Shown in pieces: positions 33,008 to 45,440 of a stretch of DNA of 64,000 bases. The notes under the pieces are model-generated. The model saw only the letters and a program-made list of their open reading frames with translations. It was not told where the DNA came from and ran no database searches. Position 1 is the stretch's first letter. Every line of letters begins with the position of its first letter. The stretch is from Limonium bicolor (Eukaryota; Streptophyta; Magnoliopsida; Caryophyllales; Plumbaginaceae). The position numbers were made by a program, and so were the translations under genes. The stretch spans positions 143,460,982 to 143,524,981 of the forward strand of contig CM041781.1 of assembly GCA_023374045.1 (NCBI GenBank), given 5' to 3'.

Positions 33008-35332
33008 TGAAATACCCCAAACCTTAGTATGTTGTTTAAACATTTAAATATGTTTATTAAGACTAAAAATAGTCTTAGAAACATTAGTAAACAAATTTAA
33101 ACAATAGAAAACAAAATGTGCTTTAAGGTCAATAAAGGCCAAAATGTGCTCTAAGCTTAGGATAAGCTTGGTTAAGACCTAATGTACTTACCAAGACCTT
33201 GTTTATATACTAATGAACATATTAAACCAATTACCAAAGAAAACCAAGCCTGAAAACAAGTTAAAACACAAAATGTGCTTTAAGGAGTCTTAAAGAACAT
33301 TTTTGAAAAATTGTCTTGTAAATGAGTTTTGAATGGCTAAGTGTCCATCATTACTCTTTAATTAACATGTTTACTATATAGTATCACATTTGGAAGTCTA
33401 TATCAATGGGAAATCAAAAATTTCACTTCTATGTGCATTGTTTTAGTGAATAGTACTAAAATAAGCTAGTTTGTAACATATGTTGTTATAAGTAATTAAA
33501 TTGATCAAAAAAGACTAAAACACCCCTAAGTAACTATTGGGGGCCGGTTTTTGTAAGTGTGGTGACTCACCACTCTTGTTAACATGTTAAGTAAATAAAG
33601 AAGACTACTTAAGTTACTATTTACTTTAAGGTATAAATATCTTCTAAAGCAAAACTCATCTTCATTTCTCCCTTCCTTCTTCATTTCACACAGTTGCAAG
33701 CTCTCTTCTACCTCTTCTTCATTCTCCATTTACGGTTTGCAATAGTACACACCAAGACTCCATCTTTGACCACTTGTATTTCCTAGCTTACTTAACCAAA
33801 TCAAAAACAAACACCACCATTCTCTTTGTCTCATCAAGCTCTTCATTCCTATCTTCTCAAAATTCCAAGACCACCATTTCGGTGCCATGGAGTTCCACCA
33901 TTGAAGGAGCTTGAGCTTATATTTCTACATATTATTGTTCTCTTTTGCTTCTAGGTAAGGAATCTCAAAGAAAAATGATGTTTCTTCCATGTTTTTATCT
34001 TGACCGAAAATCACTCTTAATGGAGTCCTTATGTTGCTTTGTTCTAGCTTCATTCCAACCTTTCATGGACTAGGTGGAGTCCTCTCTTGGTATATATTCA
34101 AACTCTCTTCAAGTTCTAAGGTAAAACAATTATCTTAATGCTTTGAAACAATGTACAATCTAGGGTTTACAATGAGATGAAGCTTAAAGCTTGAATACTC
34201 ATTATGTTGTTTGTATAATGTTTAGAAGTTGACAAACAATCTAAGCCTTGCCGATTTTAAACAAGGAAACAAGAAAGAGTTTGTGAGGAAAAGAGGTAAA
34301 TGCTAACCTAATGTGGTTTAAAGTCTTAGGAGAAATGAGCTTGTATTGCTTATGAAAATGATCTAAGGAGCCAATGGGAAGTGACTTAGAAGGATGCTCT
34401 TAAGGGCTCAGTAAAAGGCATATGTGTTGTTGAGTGTATTTGCAGGTCAAAGGCAAATATATTGTGGAAATTCAGTGTTTATGATTTATGCATCTTAAGA
34501 GCCATGTTATTTAAGGGCCTAAGTGCCATGCAATTTAAATTATGCACTATATTGTGATGTAGTGCTATATGTGTGAAGTTTGTGTATAAGAAAGTGTTTG
34601 ATGGATTTTTAGTGTCCTTGGTTGTTTGATGGTGAAAACAATGTGTTTTGGTTTAGTAATGTTCTAGGAGAACCTATGTCAAAATTTAGGTAACAAACAA
34701 GAAGTTCTAAGGGTTTAAAATGAGTTTGATAAGTTAAGAAATGTTTAGAATGGTTGGGTGCTTTCCTTGTGAAAGAAACATGCATTAAGATGTTTAATGA
34801 TGTAAAAAGGGCTTAGGTAATGTTCTAGAGGATTTAGAATGCAAAAATGCTTCGGGACATTTCAAGATTCTTGATGAGGTTGTATTTGGGACTTGTGTAT
34901 TGTTGGTGAAAAAGGGATGAGGTGGATTGTTACATGAGAAGCTATAAACTTGTAAAGATGTTTAAGAAATTGTTTAGGAAGAAAAGATGTTTGGGAGATG
35001 ATGTAGTAGTGGTGAGGAAACATTATTGACATAGTGGTTATCTTAGGTATGAAACACACTTAGAGACCTAGGAGAAAATAACATAAGTGTTAAGAATTTT
35101 GGTATGGAATGAGTAAGTGTTAAGGAGATAGATAATGAATTTTATGGATGTTGTATGAGGGTTTGTGGGTACCAAATGATGTTAGGAAACATTAAGAGGC
35201 TTTAGGAGAAGTTTGGTGAAGATTTGACAAAGTTTGGGCAAGTTTTGGAGGCGTCCGACCCAGGGGTCCGACCCAAGTTTGGGTCGGACAGCCTCTGTTA
35301 GACGTCAGTAAATGGTTTCTGGAACGGTCCGA
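33008..35332 (+). repeat. Element D LTR (plus strand, B family), cut by element E
   Basis: Starts with TGAAATACCCCAAACC and is a diverged reverse-complement relative of the B LTR: it shares the U3 palindrome (33270-33303), the region around 33840-33965 and the block before the hairpin array. It interrupts the B LTR after GAAGC (33003-33007, probable target duplication). It stops at 35332 in the hairpin-repeat region (first repeat at about 35247-35290, arms around GTCCGACCC and GGGTCGGAC), where E begins. No internal region is visible, so whether D is a full element or a solo LTR cannot be told. Confidence 0.8.
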
Positions 35333-38300
35333 TGATAAGTGTGAAATACATATATTTTTAGGGCTTTAATTCTTTCTATTTTCATAATAATTAATGTCAT
35401 ATTTCCCACTTATCATTTGTTTTTCCATGAATTTATGTGTTGATGTGAACTGATACATTTTATGTGTAATGCAGGAAAATTACAATACACCGGTATATAT
35501 ATATATATAATATCATATACACGTACAGCACATCAAAAATCAATCACGTAACTACAATCACGTAACTATATTCAGCATAACAATTACATTGTTTCAAACA
35601 TTTCTAAACGACCACGACCAAGACGTGATAGTATTCATGTCCGCCCCAAGAAAGGAGGTTAGGGAAGCGGACAGAGTGTACGCATGGAGATGTGGAGACC
35701 GCTTAATCCCAGGCGGTTGGCTGGGCGGACGACTGCTAACAGAGATTTTAGTAGGAAAAACTATATACAAAATGGATAAAATAAATAATTAAACCTACAC
35801 TCTACTACGGGTAGCAAATAAAACCCGGTCGGAATATAGCATGAGCAAATTACGACCAAGAGTATCGAACCCAAGGGACTTAATAAAATTAGTCCTAATC
35901 CGGTAATAACCTATTCTAAAGCAAGGGGGGAAATTGAATGTAATTCTAAAACTAATTAAACTAACTAAACTATGTGGTAATTACAATGAATTTATTCTTG
36001 ATTAAAGGAGTAAAACCATTAAGCATCAATGTGAACTCGAACATAAGCACAAGCCTTCGATTAAAACACACTGAATACGCCGGGTGTCCTGCCGGATACC
36101 ACTTGCACGGCATATTCAAAGACATTGAATATGCCGGACATTTGCCACCCGGCAGTGCATCCGGCATAGTCATAATGCATATTATTTTTCCAGTTTCCGA
36201 GAAGAAAACAGAAAACTCATTACCCATTAACAATCCGAGCATATATCATGCCACAAAATGAACAAGGTAATGGGAAATGTGGGTTAATTCTCACTCTCAC
36301 TACTAGCTTCTTAATTCATAAAAAGGGAGTAGAAAGATCATTAAGAGAGTCTAACCTATCTTACTTGGGTTTTTGTCTTCCACAAGTAAGAATTGCATGA
36401 AGAGAATAAGAGATCAACCAATTCTCCTTCAATAAGAACCATACTCTTAATAAACTTGAAATATATTAAGAAGAACGCATTGTTTACAAAGAGAGTTTCA
36501 TTCCCTAACCAAAGAACAAACAAAGAATTCCTACTCCACCATCCACACAATCGAGAGAGAGAAACACAGGAGATAAGAAGATTTGATATAGCCTTAACCC
36601 GCCATGGACTCTTCTTTCGCGTGGAAAGTTGCATAGAACTTCCTTGGACACCAACACCTTGGAGGAGTGCGGAAATGGCGATGTGAATGGAGTGTATAGG
36701 GGTGTTGAAGTGTGTTGAAAAGTGTAGCCCCTTGTCCTATTTATAGGCATCACATTCTGCTCTTGCCGGATGTCATGCCGTGCAAATTATAGCCGGCACA
36801 TAATAACCACGTGCCCAGCTGCTAACGGTCGAAACCGCCCAATCTGCGCGAAAAGGTACCTGTGCCGGACAGTATATGTCCGGCACCATACCCGGCATAG
36901 GTTGGTTTGGCAACGGTCATTAACTGCCATCGTCTGGTCAATCGAGGCGACTTTCCATATGTATGCCGGATTGGATCCACCCGGCAATGTACCCGGCATA
37001 GAGTGTTTTTCTGCTCCATGCTTGTGCCGTGCAGGTATGATCCGGCCTTATGTCCGGCATTTTGGTCAGAAATGTCTCCTTGTATGGTAAAACATATAAA
37101 AACATCAATCTGAACAAATAATAGACTTAATACATAATATAGCATAAAATTATTATTCTAACCTTAATTTGGCTAATAATCTTATAATTAAGTATACTAA
37201 AACGTGATAAGTCTGAGGCTTATCAACGACAGAGGAGACCGCCCCATTCTGGGCGGACAAAAACAGAGATAACCGCCTGCAACTGGGCGGACAAGAAGAG
37301 TGTCGTCCGCATAAACGCGGACAGGTAGCGGACGTGAATAAATGCTAGTGGATCCGACCGTCTTCTCCAATTCTTCGACGCTATCTATATACTTCCTTCA
37401 GCATATCAGGCGCCTACCGTAACTTCCTCACGCGTCTGTCTGCAATCATGCCCACTCAATCTGCAATCAATCTCCAACAGTTCTGCCTCAACGCCCGATA
37501 TACAACACTACCTTCATCAGAAAAAACTTTTTCGAAGTGCCACCGAACCAATTGCCCCAAGCTTACTCTCTATAATATTCACGTTCTATCCCAAAATCAC
37601 ACTTCCTCCACAGAAAACTCCATACAGCGCCAGCGAATGCAGAGAGCTATTTCTTTTCTTCAACTGTTTGTTTAAATGGCTGTCGTGCTTACGACGTCTG
37701 TTTGTATAATTATGTCTGAGTAAAAACCTTAGCTCCCGGGTTGAGAAGTAAGCTTATTTTACTAAACTGTGTTACGTAGACTTTCTAATATAATCTGTTC
37801 AAGCATTGATACTCCTTATTACGCTTTAATATTTAGGCCATTTATTAAAGTGATTTGTAGTTTCTTGTCAAAATGCAGTGCTGAGACAAGATTCTAGACA
37901 GAGAAGTCAAAACGGTCAACGACTAGAAGTGAGTTTTCACCTATAGGTTAACCAGTCTCCAATAGGAATTATTAATAATGCGATTAATTTATTAATGACT
38001 TGAACAAGGAATTGCGCTTGTTGTTTAAATTAATCAGGGTTTATTAGACAGGGAACGGTCAATAAACTAATTAAAATTCTTGAGTTTATTGCTAAAGTGG
38101 GGAAGTCTACAATAATATAATTGAGTAAAATAGGTGAGGGAACAACCGGGATGCTTCTTTAAAAACAAAAAGAGTTCTATAACTGCTAATATTGATCTGT
38201 TTTAATTAATTGTTCTTTTTACGGTTTTGTCTACATTAAGTTCTAAATCACAATTTCTCTCAAAAAAATGATAAGTTTCTGTTCAGTGGTCTAATAAGAA

Positions 38301-38434
38301 TTCTCAGTTAAATTTCACTTCCAGTTAAACCACAGCAAGGTCCCCAAGAGTTCGACACCCCACAATTCCACTATCCCGCAAAACGATTAGGTACACTGCC
38401 TAAGTGGAAGAAGTAGTCACATATTTCTTCAACA
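35333..38434 (+). repeat. Element E 5' LTR (contains solo LTR G)
   Basis: Begins TGATAAGTG and ends AACA just before the primer-binding site. Without G and one ACGAC copy it is about 1.6 kb. The first 83 bases can fold: 9-base arms TGATAAGTG (35333-35341) and CACTTATCA (35407-35415). GC-rich inverted repeats with GGGCGGAC cores lie on both sides of G (about 35640-35733 and 37232-37330). The end region has the Athila-like stretch with GTTCGACACCCC and GGTACACTGCC. Confidence 0.8.
35734..37225 (-). mobile_element. Element G: solo LTR inserted in the E 5' LTR
   Basis: 1,492 bp starting TGCTAACAG and ending GGCTTATCA, with the perfect 5-base target duplication ACGAC on both sides (35729-35733 and 37226-37230). 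On the minus strand it starts TGATAAGCC and contains GGGTTCGATACTC near its end, features of Athila-type LTRs. No primer-binding site or internal sequence is present, so an element was lost by LTR-LTR recombination. It is rich in CCGGCAT / ATGCCGG motifs in inverted order (about 36060-36165 and 36765-37062), which create the overlapping short open frames on both strands there. Confidence 0.88.
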
Positions 38435-38440
38435 AGTTTT

Positions 38441-38458
38441 TGGCGCCGTTGCCGGGGA
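38441..38458 (+). promoter_or_regulatory. Element E primer-binding site (tRNA-Asp type)
   Basis: TGGCGCCGTTGCCGGGGA, 6 bases after the LTR end. This is the site typical of Athila-lineage elements, complementary to the 3' end of tRNA-Asp. Confidence 0.85.
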
Positions 38459-38818
38459 CCTCCGGCACGGTTAACTGACAGTTTTTAATTTTATTGAGTT
38501 TATATCGGACTTCGGACATCTAACTATGGACATCGGACTTTGGACATCTAATTACTAATATCTAATTACTAACTCTTTATTTTATTGTCATTTATTTTTC
38601 AGTCATTTAATTTCCATTGTCCTTTAAATTTCTGTCCTTAACTACTAACTTAAAATTTCTGTCATTTATTTTTCTGTCTCTTAATTTCCATTGTGTCTAA
38701 CTTTTAAATTTCTGTCATTTCATTTCAGTAACTAACTTATAATTTCTGTATACTAACTACTAACTTCAAATTTCCAGTATACTAACTCCTAACACTAACA
38801 CTATATTTATTCCTATAT
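38459..38818 (+). other. Element E untranslated leader
   Basis: 360 bases of T-rich sequence made of degenerate repeats of ACTAACT and ATTTCTGTC-like words, with no open frame. It lies between the primer-binding site and the gag ATG. Confidence 0.6.
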
Positions 38819-40623
38819 ATGTGTCGTACTCGATCTGCAGGTAGTCCTCAAAACGATTTTGAACCTGAGATTGAAAGATTTCTCCACAGAGAAAGACGAC
38901 AACAACATGTAGAGATGGCAACTCGACAAACTCTTTGCCAATACCAGCAACCGTCAGTTGAAGGGAGGCCTTCTGCTATTGTCCTCCCTCAGGTTACTCA
39001 GGCTGAACTGGATGCCTGGCAGTTCAAAACCAGTTTCATTACCACACTCTACCACCAGGGCCAATACAACGGGCTAGTTTCAGACGATGCTCCACACCAC
39101 ATATCTATGTTTCTTGATTTTTGTAACACTTTTAACAAAACAAGAAGTCTGAACGAACGCATCCGTCTGCAATTGTTTCCCTATTCATTGAAAGATGGCG
39201 CCTCCAGGTGGTTGAGAAGTTTACAACCCAGTAGCATCCACAGTTGGGCTGAGTTAGCAAACAAATTTCTGGCGAAATATTATCCCCCATCCAAAACAAG
39301 AGAAAAAATTGCTAAGATCACAAACTTCTGTCAAGAAGCAGGTGAATCTCTGTATGATTCGTGGGATAGATTTAAAGAATTACAAATATTATGCCCACAT
39401 CACGGTATGAGTAGCCAGGAGCTTGTTTTATCATTCTTTAGAGGCTTGAATGATTCTAACAAATTGTTGCTAAGTTCCTCATCTGGAGGAAATTTTATGA
39501 AAATGACCGGAGAAGAAGCAGTTGATCTACTGGACCAGATGACCGCCAGCACCAGACAATGGTGTAAAAACAAGGGGAGAGGTGAAGTAAAGAAAGAAAC
39601 CGGTATCTACAGTATTCCCCCGCAGGATCATGTGTCTGCTCAACTAGCTGCTCTCACAAAAGTTGTGGAAAAACTAACTCTTAGTCAACCACAACAAAAA
39701 GCTGCGAAGGCAGTGGCCACTTCTCCATTTCTGACTCCCTGTTGCGAAAACTGTGGAGGAGCTCATGAAACCCCAAATTGCGATGGTTCAGGTTGCAACA
39801 GGACCCTTGAAGAGGTAAGTTTAATTAACAACAGACCAGGGGTTCCTTATCAAAACTCATACAACCAAAACAATTGGAGGAGCAACCAACAACCGTGGAG
39901 GAATTTTGATCCACAGTCGAGTAACCAAGGTTTTAACCAAAACCGACAACCGCAGTACAACCGACAACAGGAACAGCCAACCAACCCACAAGGAGACATG
40001 GGCGAACTGAAAGGCATGATGAATCAGCTTCTGAAACAAGGTCAGGCGATAAATTCAAAATTCTCTGAGATAGAAGCCAAAGTTGCTGATCAGGCTACCA
40101 TAACCACAAATTTGGAAAGACAGATAGGTCAGATTTCCCAACAGTTGGCTCAAAGACCAGCAGGGTCACTCCCGAGCCAGACGGATCCAAATCCCAGGGA
40201 GCATGCAAAATCAATAACCCTGAGGAGCGGGAAAGAGCTGGTATCCGATATCCCTGAAACTGAGGAGAAATCTGATGAACAAAAATCTGACAAAGAAGAC
40301 GTAACAATTCCCAAGGAGAAGGAGTCTCCTGAATCCCTTAAACCGTCACAGGTTTCGTATGAAATCCCAATCCCATTTCCTGATAGATTAAAGAAAAAGA
40401 ATTTGGACGATCAATTTGGAAAATTTCTTAACATTTTTAAGAAATTAACTATTAATATTCCTTTTTCTGATGCCTTGACACAAATGCCTATTTATGCAAA
40501 ATTTATGAAAGATATCTTGTCTAACAGGCGATCTTTACAGGAAAGTGACACAGTGAAACTAACCGAAAGAGTATCTGCAGTACTCTTAAAGAAGCTACCA
40601 CCAAAGTTAGGAGATCCAGGTCT
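38819..40623 (+). pseudogene. Element E gag (Athila type), interrupted by the CACTA element
   Basis: The ATG at 38819 opens a long frame for Gag, the structural protein of virus-like particles. A retrotransposon Gag domain spans about residues 90-240 (WLRSLQPSSIHSWAELANKF, LSFFRGL). One zinc knuckle, C-x2-C-x3-H-x4-C, lies near residues 308-321, then a Gln/Asn-rich stretch (about 340-395), a coiled-coil-like segment (about 395-450) and ITLRSGK near 465. The gag-protease linker follows (FPDRLKKKNLDDQF). The frame is unbroken until H interrupts it at 40624; the stop at 40714 belongs to H. The sequence on the far side of H continues in the same frame once one TCT copy is removed, so gag and pol were one frame before H arrived. 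Confidence 0.9.
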
Positions 40624-40925
40624 CACTAGTAGAAAAAGACCCTACCGCAGCGGTTGTTTGGTACCTATGGCAGCGGTTGAAAACCGCTGCGATGGGTGCC
40701 GCTGCGGTAGGTGAAACACCTAACGCAGCGGTTGTAGAACCGCTGCGGTAGGTAGTCTAACGCAGCGGTTCTTTAAGAACCGCTGCAGTAGACCTTTTTT
40801 TTTAAAAAAAAAAGCACCTATCGCAGCGGTTCTTAATAAGAACCGCTGCGATAGACCTATTTTTTTTAAAAAAAAACAACCTATCGCAGCGGTTCTTAAG
40901 AACCGCTGCAATAGGTTTTTTTTTT
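40624..40925. repeat. Left terminal and subterminal repeats of CACTA element H
   Basis: After the terminal CACTAGTA come about ten copies of CGCAGCGGTT or its complement, mostly as back-to-back palindromes (for example around 40758-40795, 40817-40855 and 40881-40915), separated by T/A runs. In CACTA elements such repeats bind the TNPA protein. The poly-A/T spacers also yield a spurious 83-codon frame here. Confidence 0.85.
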
Positions 40926-41185
40926 TTTTTCCATTCCACCCTACAATTCTACCACACACACCCAAAATCAATCAAACCTGTTAAGATATAGCAATTAACA
41001 ATGCCACCACAGTGGGGCATTAGATCAACCATTTCACCATTTAAATAGCCACCAAACCTATTACGGGCAATAATCCACTTACATTTACAAATTTGAGCAA
41101 ATTAATCAAACATCTACAAAATCTTTACAAAACGACAATTGTTTCATGAGAATTTCAAAATCATCCTACTCAATCCTACCAAACC
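40926..41185. other. Noncoding stretch between subterminal repeats and the TNPA-Ulp1 gene end
   Basis: AT-rich, without open frames; probably the 3' UTR of the minus-strand gene. No poly(A) signal is called. Confidence 0.4.
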
Positions 41186-44100
41186 CTAGAAGCAACCTAC
41201 ATTAACGCTCATGAATTCTGCCCATTCTTCGAGCACCTCGGTTATATGTCCTTCGTTGTAACCGTCTACCAACTCTTCAAAAGCCTTGGAATTAACACAA
41301 AAAGAAATATGATTAGTTGCTAATAATACTTTGAGTTTAAGAATCAATGTTAAAAATTATCTACAAAACCAAAATATTTCGAGAATGCTACTTACCAGGT
41401 CTAGAGACTTCTCTGGCAAGAGTCTCGGTCCCGCTATCAAGTCACTCATAAACCGAATGACATAGTAGCCACATTCCGAACCTCCCGGCTGCTGTGGACA
41501 CTGCACATGTATATACGTACATATTCAAAAGATTTAACACATAAATTATAATACTGTTCCTATTTAAAACTAATGAACATATTACAAAATTTGAATAAGG
41601 ACTACAAAAATACCTTGACTACATTCCACGGAATCTTCTTAATCTCTCTCCTCGGACTTGCGTCATTACAGATACAAAGGCACTAGAATTCATACGCACA
41701 GATAAAGTAAAAGTTATCAACCGGATGATTAAGAAATAACTAAAAATTGATAATTAATCAAGTTAAGTAAATTCATCACCTCATCAACATGTTATATATA
41801 AGTGGCCTCTTGGGACACAGAGATGCTGAGTCAAGCTGCAGGACTCTTGGGCTTTTTATACATAGAACGAGCAAAGACCAGTGTCGGCTGTTCATAGATT
41901 ACAATACAGGCATAACTTAATTCAATCAATTACATAATACAAATATCATAATTTTTAAACTAACTTAACATTAGATAAAATTCTTACCCTTGATGAAGAG
42001 GCAGCATTATGTAAGATTTATCTGCAACTGCACACGCATGTATCACATTCGACAATACTGGACCAACGCTTCGGGGTCAGATCCCATATTAGCTTCGGAA
42101 CAGTAGTCAGGGCATAGGAACCCGAAACTACTATTCTCATGTACTTGGACCGCCTTGTCATCAATAAACCTGCACAATATAAAGAAACAAATATTATGAA
42201 TTTAATTTTCAAATATACAGAGTAAAATGTGTACAACGTATGCTAATTACTCACATGCAAGCCGATTTGAGAATCGACGCACTCAACCAATCCTTCGTGA
42301 ACAACTCCACAAAATCAGTAAGATAGATTTCAAAACTCTGAGCGCCTCTATAGTGAAAAAGATCCGGTCTTGGTTCCATTGTAACCGAATCTCTTCCTGG
42401 CGCGTCATCAATAGTGTGGAGTGCAACAGTTTCAGCATGGGGGTAAGGCATTCAGAACCGCCGGTTGTAGCAAATTCGATCTATCACAACTCTAGTCGCG
42501 GATGCCATCGAAGGATTAGCTGGGCAACAACAACTCTCTTTCCTTTTGCCTTATCAGAATTTGATTGAATGTGTTCCTAATATATTAATTTAATAAGTAT
42601 ATGTTTCTACTCTAGGATATGTTAAAGAATAAGTTTTTTCATGGGGTTACCTGCTGCTCCCCAAGCCTAATCAATCTACAGGGCCACTGTACTGCATTGG
42701 ATTCAGCTTGACGAAGGGTGGATATGTCTGCACTGGGCACCGGTATCTGACAATCCGCGTAAGCAGGCGCGTAACCTTCAACAACCACCCGGACATGGTA
42801 CTCTCGGAGCGCTGTATTCCTCACGGTGTCTCCAGCACAAGACTTGAAAAGTTTTCCCCACCCTACTTCGACTTCGTCAACGCCAATCACTTGGAACAAT
42901 GTGCAGTCAATTGGTTGCTAAATTTTCAAAATTAAAGATTTTAGATGCACATAAACAAGTGTATAATTTGTTTTTTTTTGTATTTGTAGTTAACATGTTG
43001 TTCTAACCTTGAGAGATGAATATGGAAATGGGTTGACGGAGTGAACACTACTGGGAGGCACTGCTGCGGGCTCTGATGCTTGTGCCTGATCTGGCGGTCT
43101 AGAAACCTCCTGACTCATCCTCTCAGAGCGCATCATCTCCATAGCTTCAGCGATTGACTGTCGAAATTCATTTCGTAGTCGCTGCTCGAGCTCCGCATTC
43201 TGGCGTAAGTGCTCCTCATATGTAATGCTCCCTGCAGGACAGTGTCTCGACCCAGGATTACCGAAGGCTTGGCGTATACCGACATGACCACCAAAGCCTA
43301 CTGCACGACCCGGATGATCCTTCTTCCCGAGAGCGCGGGAAAGTGGATCATCCTGCCTAACGGGCTGCCAAGTGCCCTGGGTGATCTGGGAGCTTAACTC
43401 TTCCTGTTATGGAGTTTAATAAGTCAATAAGGATACTTCGGTTTATTTAACTGCTATTGTTACTCTATAAATATAATAAACATTTTTTAAACTAAAAATC
43501 ACTTACCATTTGGTTGATGACCTCTCTCGTGGCGTCATCATACTCAGCAGGTGCCGCCGGATTTGAAGGTTTCTTCCGTCGACTTAAGTCCCAAACCTTC
43601 ATCCTTCGTTCGCTGACATTCGAGCCAGCTGGCAGCAACCCCTCTTTCTCCCACTGCGGCACACGCTGAGCAATACTTGTACTCCCCATGTGATGGGGGT
43701 AACGATTTTTTTTTGCATTTTGTTGTTGTTTCTCACGTATAGCCTACATATATGTATGAAAAGACAAATTATGCAAATAATATATGAAAAAGACGAATTA
43801 ACCAAATGAACTGTAAGGACACTTTAAACATTTATCATACAAAAGAACAACTATAGTGTGAAACTCACCTTGAACTCAGGGGTCAAACGCTCGCAACAAA
43901 CTCATTCCACTGCTCTTCAGTAATACCATCATATTTTTGCCACGGTGGTCTCCGATCATCCACATCTTCACCTTCTGCCTCCTCTATCTCTGCGGGCTCC
44001 TCACAGTAAATGTACTGCCTCGTGAGCAGAGATCTGAAGTCTTTGAATTGTGTGGCAATCCCCTTCATCACATCATCCTTCAGAGAAGGATCTATACAGA

Positions 44101-44600
44101 ATCGGTCCTATATGCACAAAAAAAATGGATTAGTGTAAAAAAGTAACTATATAAATCTTAAAACAAACTATTAAGTGTAACAAATACCTTGAGACGTTCA
44201 AATATCTGCTCCTTCAACGCCTGAGGCACTTGCTTCCAATTGTGGTTTATATTGAAATATGTACTCACCAAATGCCTGGCTAGAGCAGTGAAATCATTTT
44301 TCCAGGTACCCGTGGGCTGATTAAATTCATTGAACTCCAAAGGCTTTGTCGGGGGGCCTCTATTTGCTTTCAGCCCACGGGTTGCCCCTCGTTTTTTGGG
44401 TTTCTTGAGAGGCGGAGGAGCAACTTGTACTCTTGTCCTTCCTGTGAAGGCCCTGCTGTCTCGGTCTGCTGTGGGGTGGTCTCTACGTCTGCTTTCTTTG
44501 ATTTCTTTTTACCACCTCGTGTGGTGCGTTTTCGGTCTACTCTGCTGTGGCTGAGTTTCCCCAGTCAGGAGCAGTCGTCCTATAGGATCATCAATAGGAT
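41186..44600 (-). pseudogene. TNPA-like CACTA gene with C-terminal Ulp1-like cysteine protease domain
   Basis: A multi-exon minus-strand gene. The N-terminal exon (to about 44189) has basic KKKSKK and PLKKPKKRG stretches, then the plant En/Spm transposase-24 region (FNEFNQPTGTWKNDF, WKQVPQALKEQIFERLK). Further exons: about 43880-44108 (FKDFRSLLTRQYI), 43507-43745 (VPQWEKEGLLPAGSNVSERR), 43008-43403 (GSITYEEHLRQNAELEQRL coiled coil) and 42648-42919. Downstream exons encode a C48 (Ulp1/SUMO-protease-like) fold: FGFLCP in exon 41988-42169, His codon 41881-41883 in RHWSLLV, Asp codon 41830-41832 in LQLDS, and QQPGGSECGYYV with Cys codon 41471-41473. The last exon (41186-41284) ends in EVLEEWAEF. 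Splice borders are GT-AG where checked. At least two single-base frameshifts (near 43890 and 44400) suggest decay. Some exon borders (41614-41680, 42250-42450) are approximate. Confidence 0.7.
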
Positions 44601-44861
44601 CATCATCCACTGAGGAAAAAAAACACACACATTAGATCAATATTCATGGAACGATGTATAATTGCAAAAATAAACATAAATAATTAATTCTGATAACATT
44701 GTAACAACAATAATACGAATTATATAATGTAATTTCAACCAATGGTGTTACCTAGACATAGTAACATATATCATGATCTGTTTTCTACCCAAACCCCCTC
44801 ATTATGGTCTGATCGAGCGTAGATGGTCTGAACATCATCATTTTGTAAATCATCAGTTGAA
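44601..44861. other. Spacer between the two CACTA genes
   Basis: About 260 bases, AT-rich, between the start region of the TNPA-like gene and the end of the TNP2-like gene. No motif was recognised. Confidence 0.4.
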
Positions 44862-45440
44862 TCATGCAACCCTATGCAACGATACAGTTTCATCTATCAT
44901 CTCATTATCATCATCGTCGTTGTTTTCATCCTCAAACAAAACCGGTCTTCTCCCTGGAAGAACAACATGCCATCTACTAGCTTTTGGGTCTTCAACATAA
45001 AACACCTGGTCACAGTCTTTACCCAACACAAACTGATCTTCCTTATTAGTTGTAACACGTGAAAGATCAACCAAAATAAGTCCTTTATCATTTTGGAGTC
45101 CATGTCGGTTGTCCACCCAATTACAGCGGAACAATAGAAACGAATCAATGTGATAGTTTAGTTCCCATATGTCCTCTATCACACCATAATACCAACTACT
45201 ACTGCTCATTGGTTGAACCTAGTTACCTAGACCATATTCAGTCACCGATGCTTCAATTTTTACCCCACTGTTCCGATGTATTGATTTAGCATCTTGGCGT
45301 GCAGTGTAGTATGTGCATCCATTAATGTCATACCCTTCAAACGATACAACATCTGTTCCACAACCAACAGCTAGACATCTGATTTCTTCACTGACATCAA
45401 CGTGCTCAACGTGCCATACGGGTTCATCCCATCGGTACAC
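44862..45440 (-). pseudogene. TNP2 C-terminal (DUF4216-like) segment
   Basis: Two overlapping frames (45219-45440 and 44862-45209) carry the C-terminal domain common to CACTA TNP2 transposases: EIRCLAVG, GYDINGCTYYT, RNSGVKIEA, then WYYGVIEDIWELNY, DQVFYVEDP and WHVVLPGR, ending in an acidic tail. The break between them is near 45210-45225. The segment follows the N-terminal part directly, with the transposase core missing. Confidence 0.8.

Noticed and set aside
35333..35415. A small inverted-repeat (MITE-like) element with TGATAAGTG / CACTTATCA ends
   Set aside because: The left arm coincides with the start of the E LTR and there is no target duplication around the right arm; better read as a hairpin at the LTR start.
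36393..37113. Many overlapping open frames on both strands
   Set aside because: They lie in solo LTR G and come from CCGGCAT / ATGCCGG inverted repeats; none has a domain.
40720..40971. 83-codon frame at the left CACTA end
   Set aside because: Consists of translated subterminal repeats and poly-A/T runs.
44330..44613. Plus-strand frames of 74 and 62 codons
   Set aside because: Antisense to the basic N-terminal exon of the TNPA-like gene.
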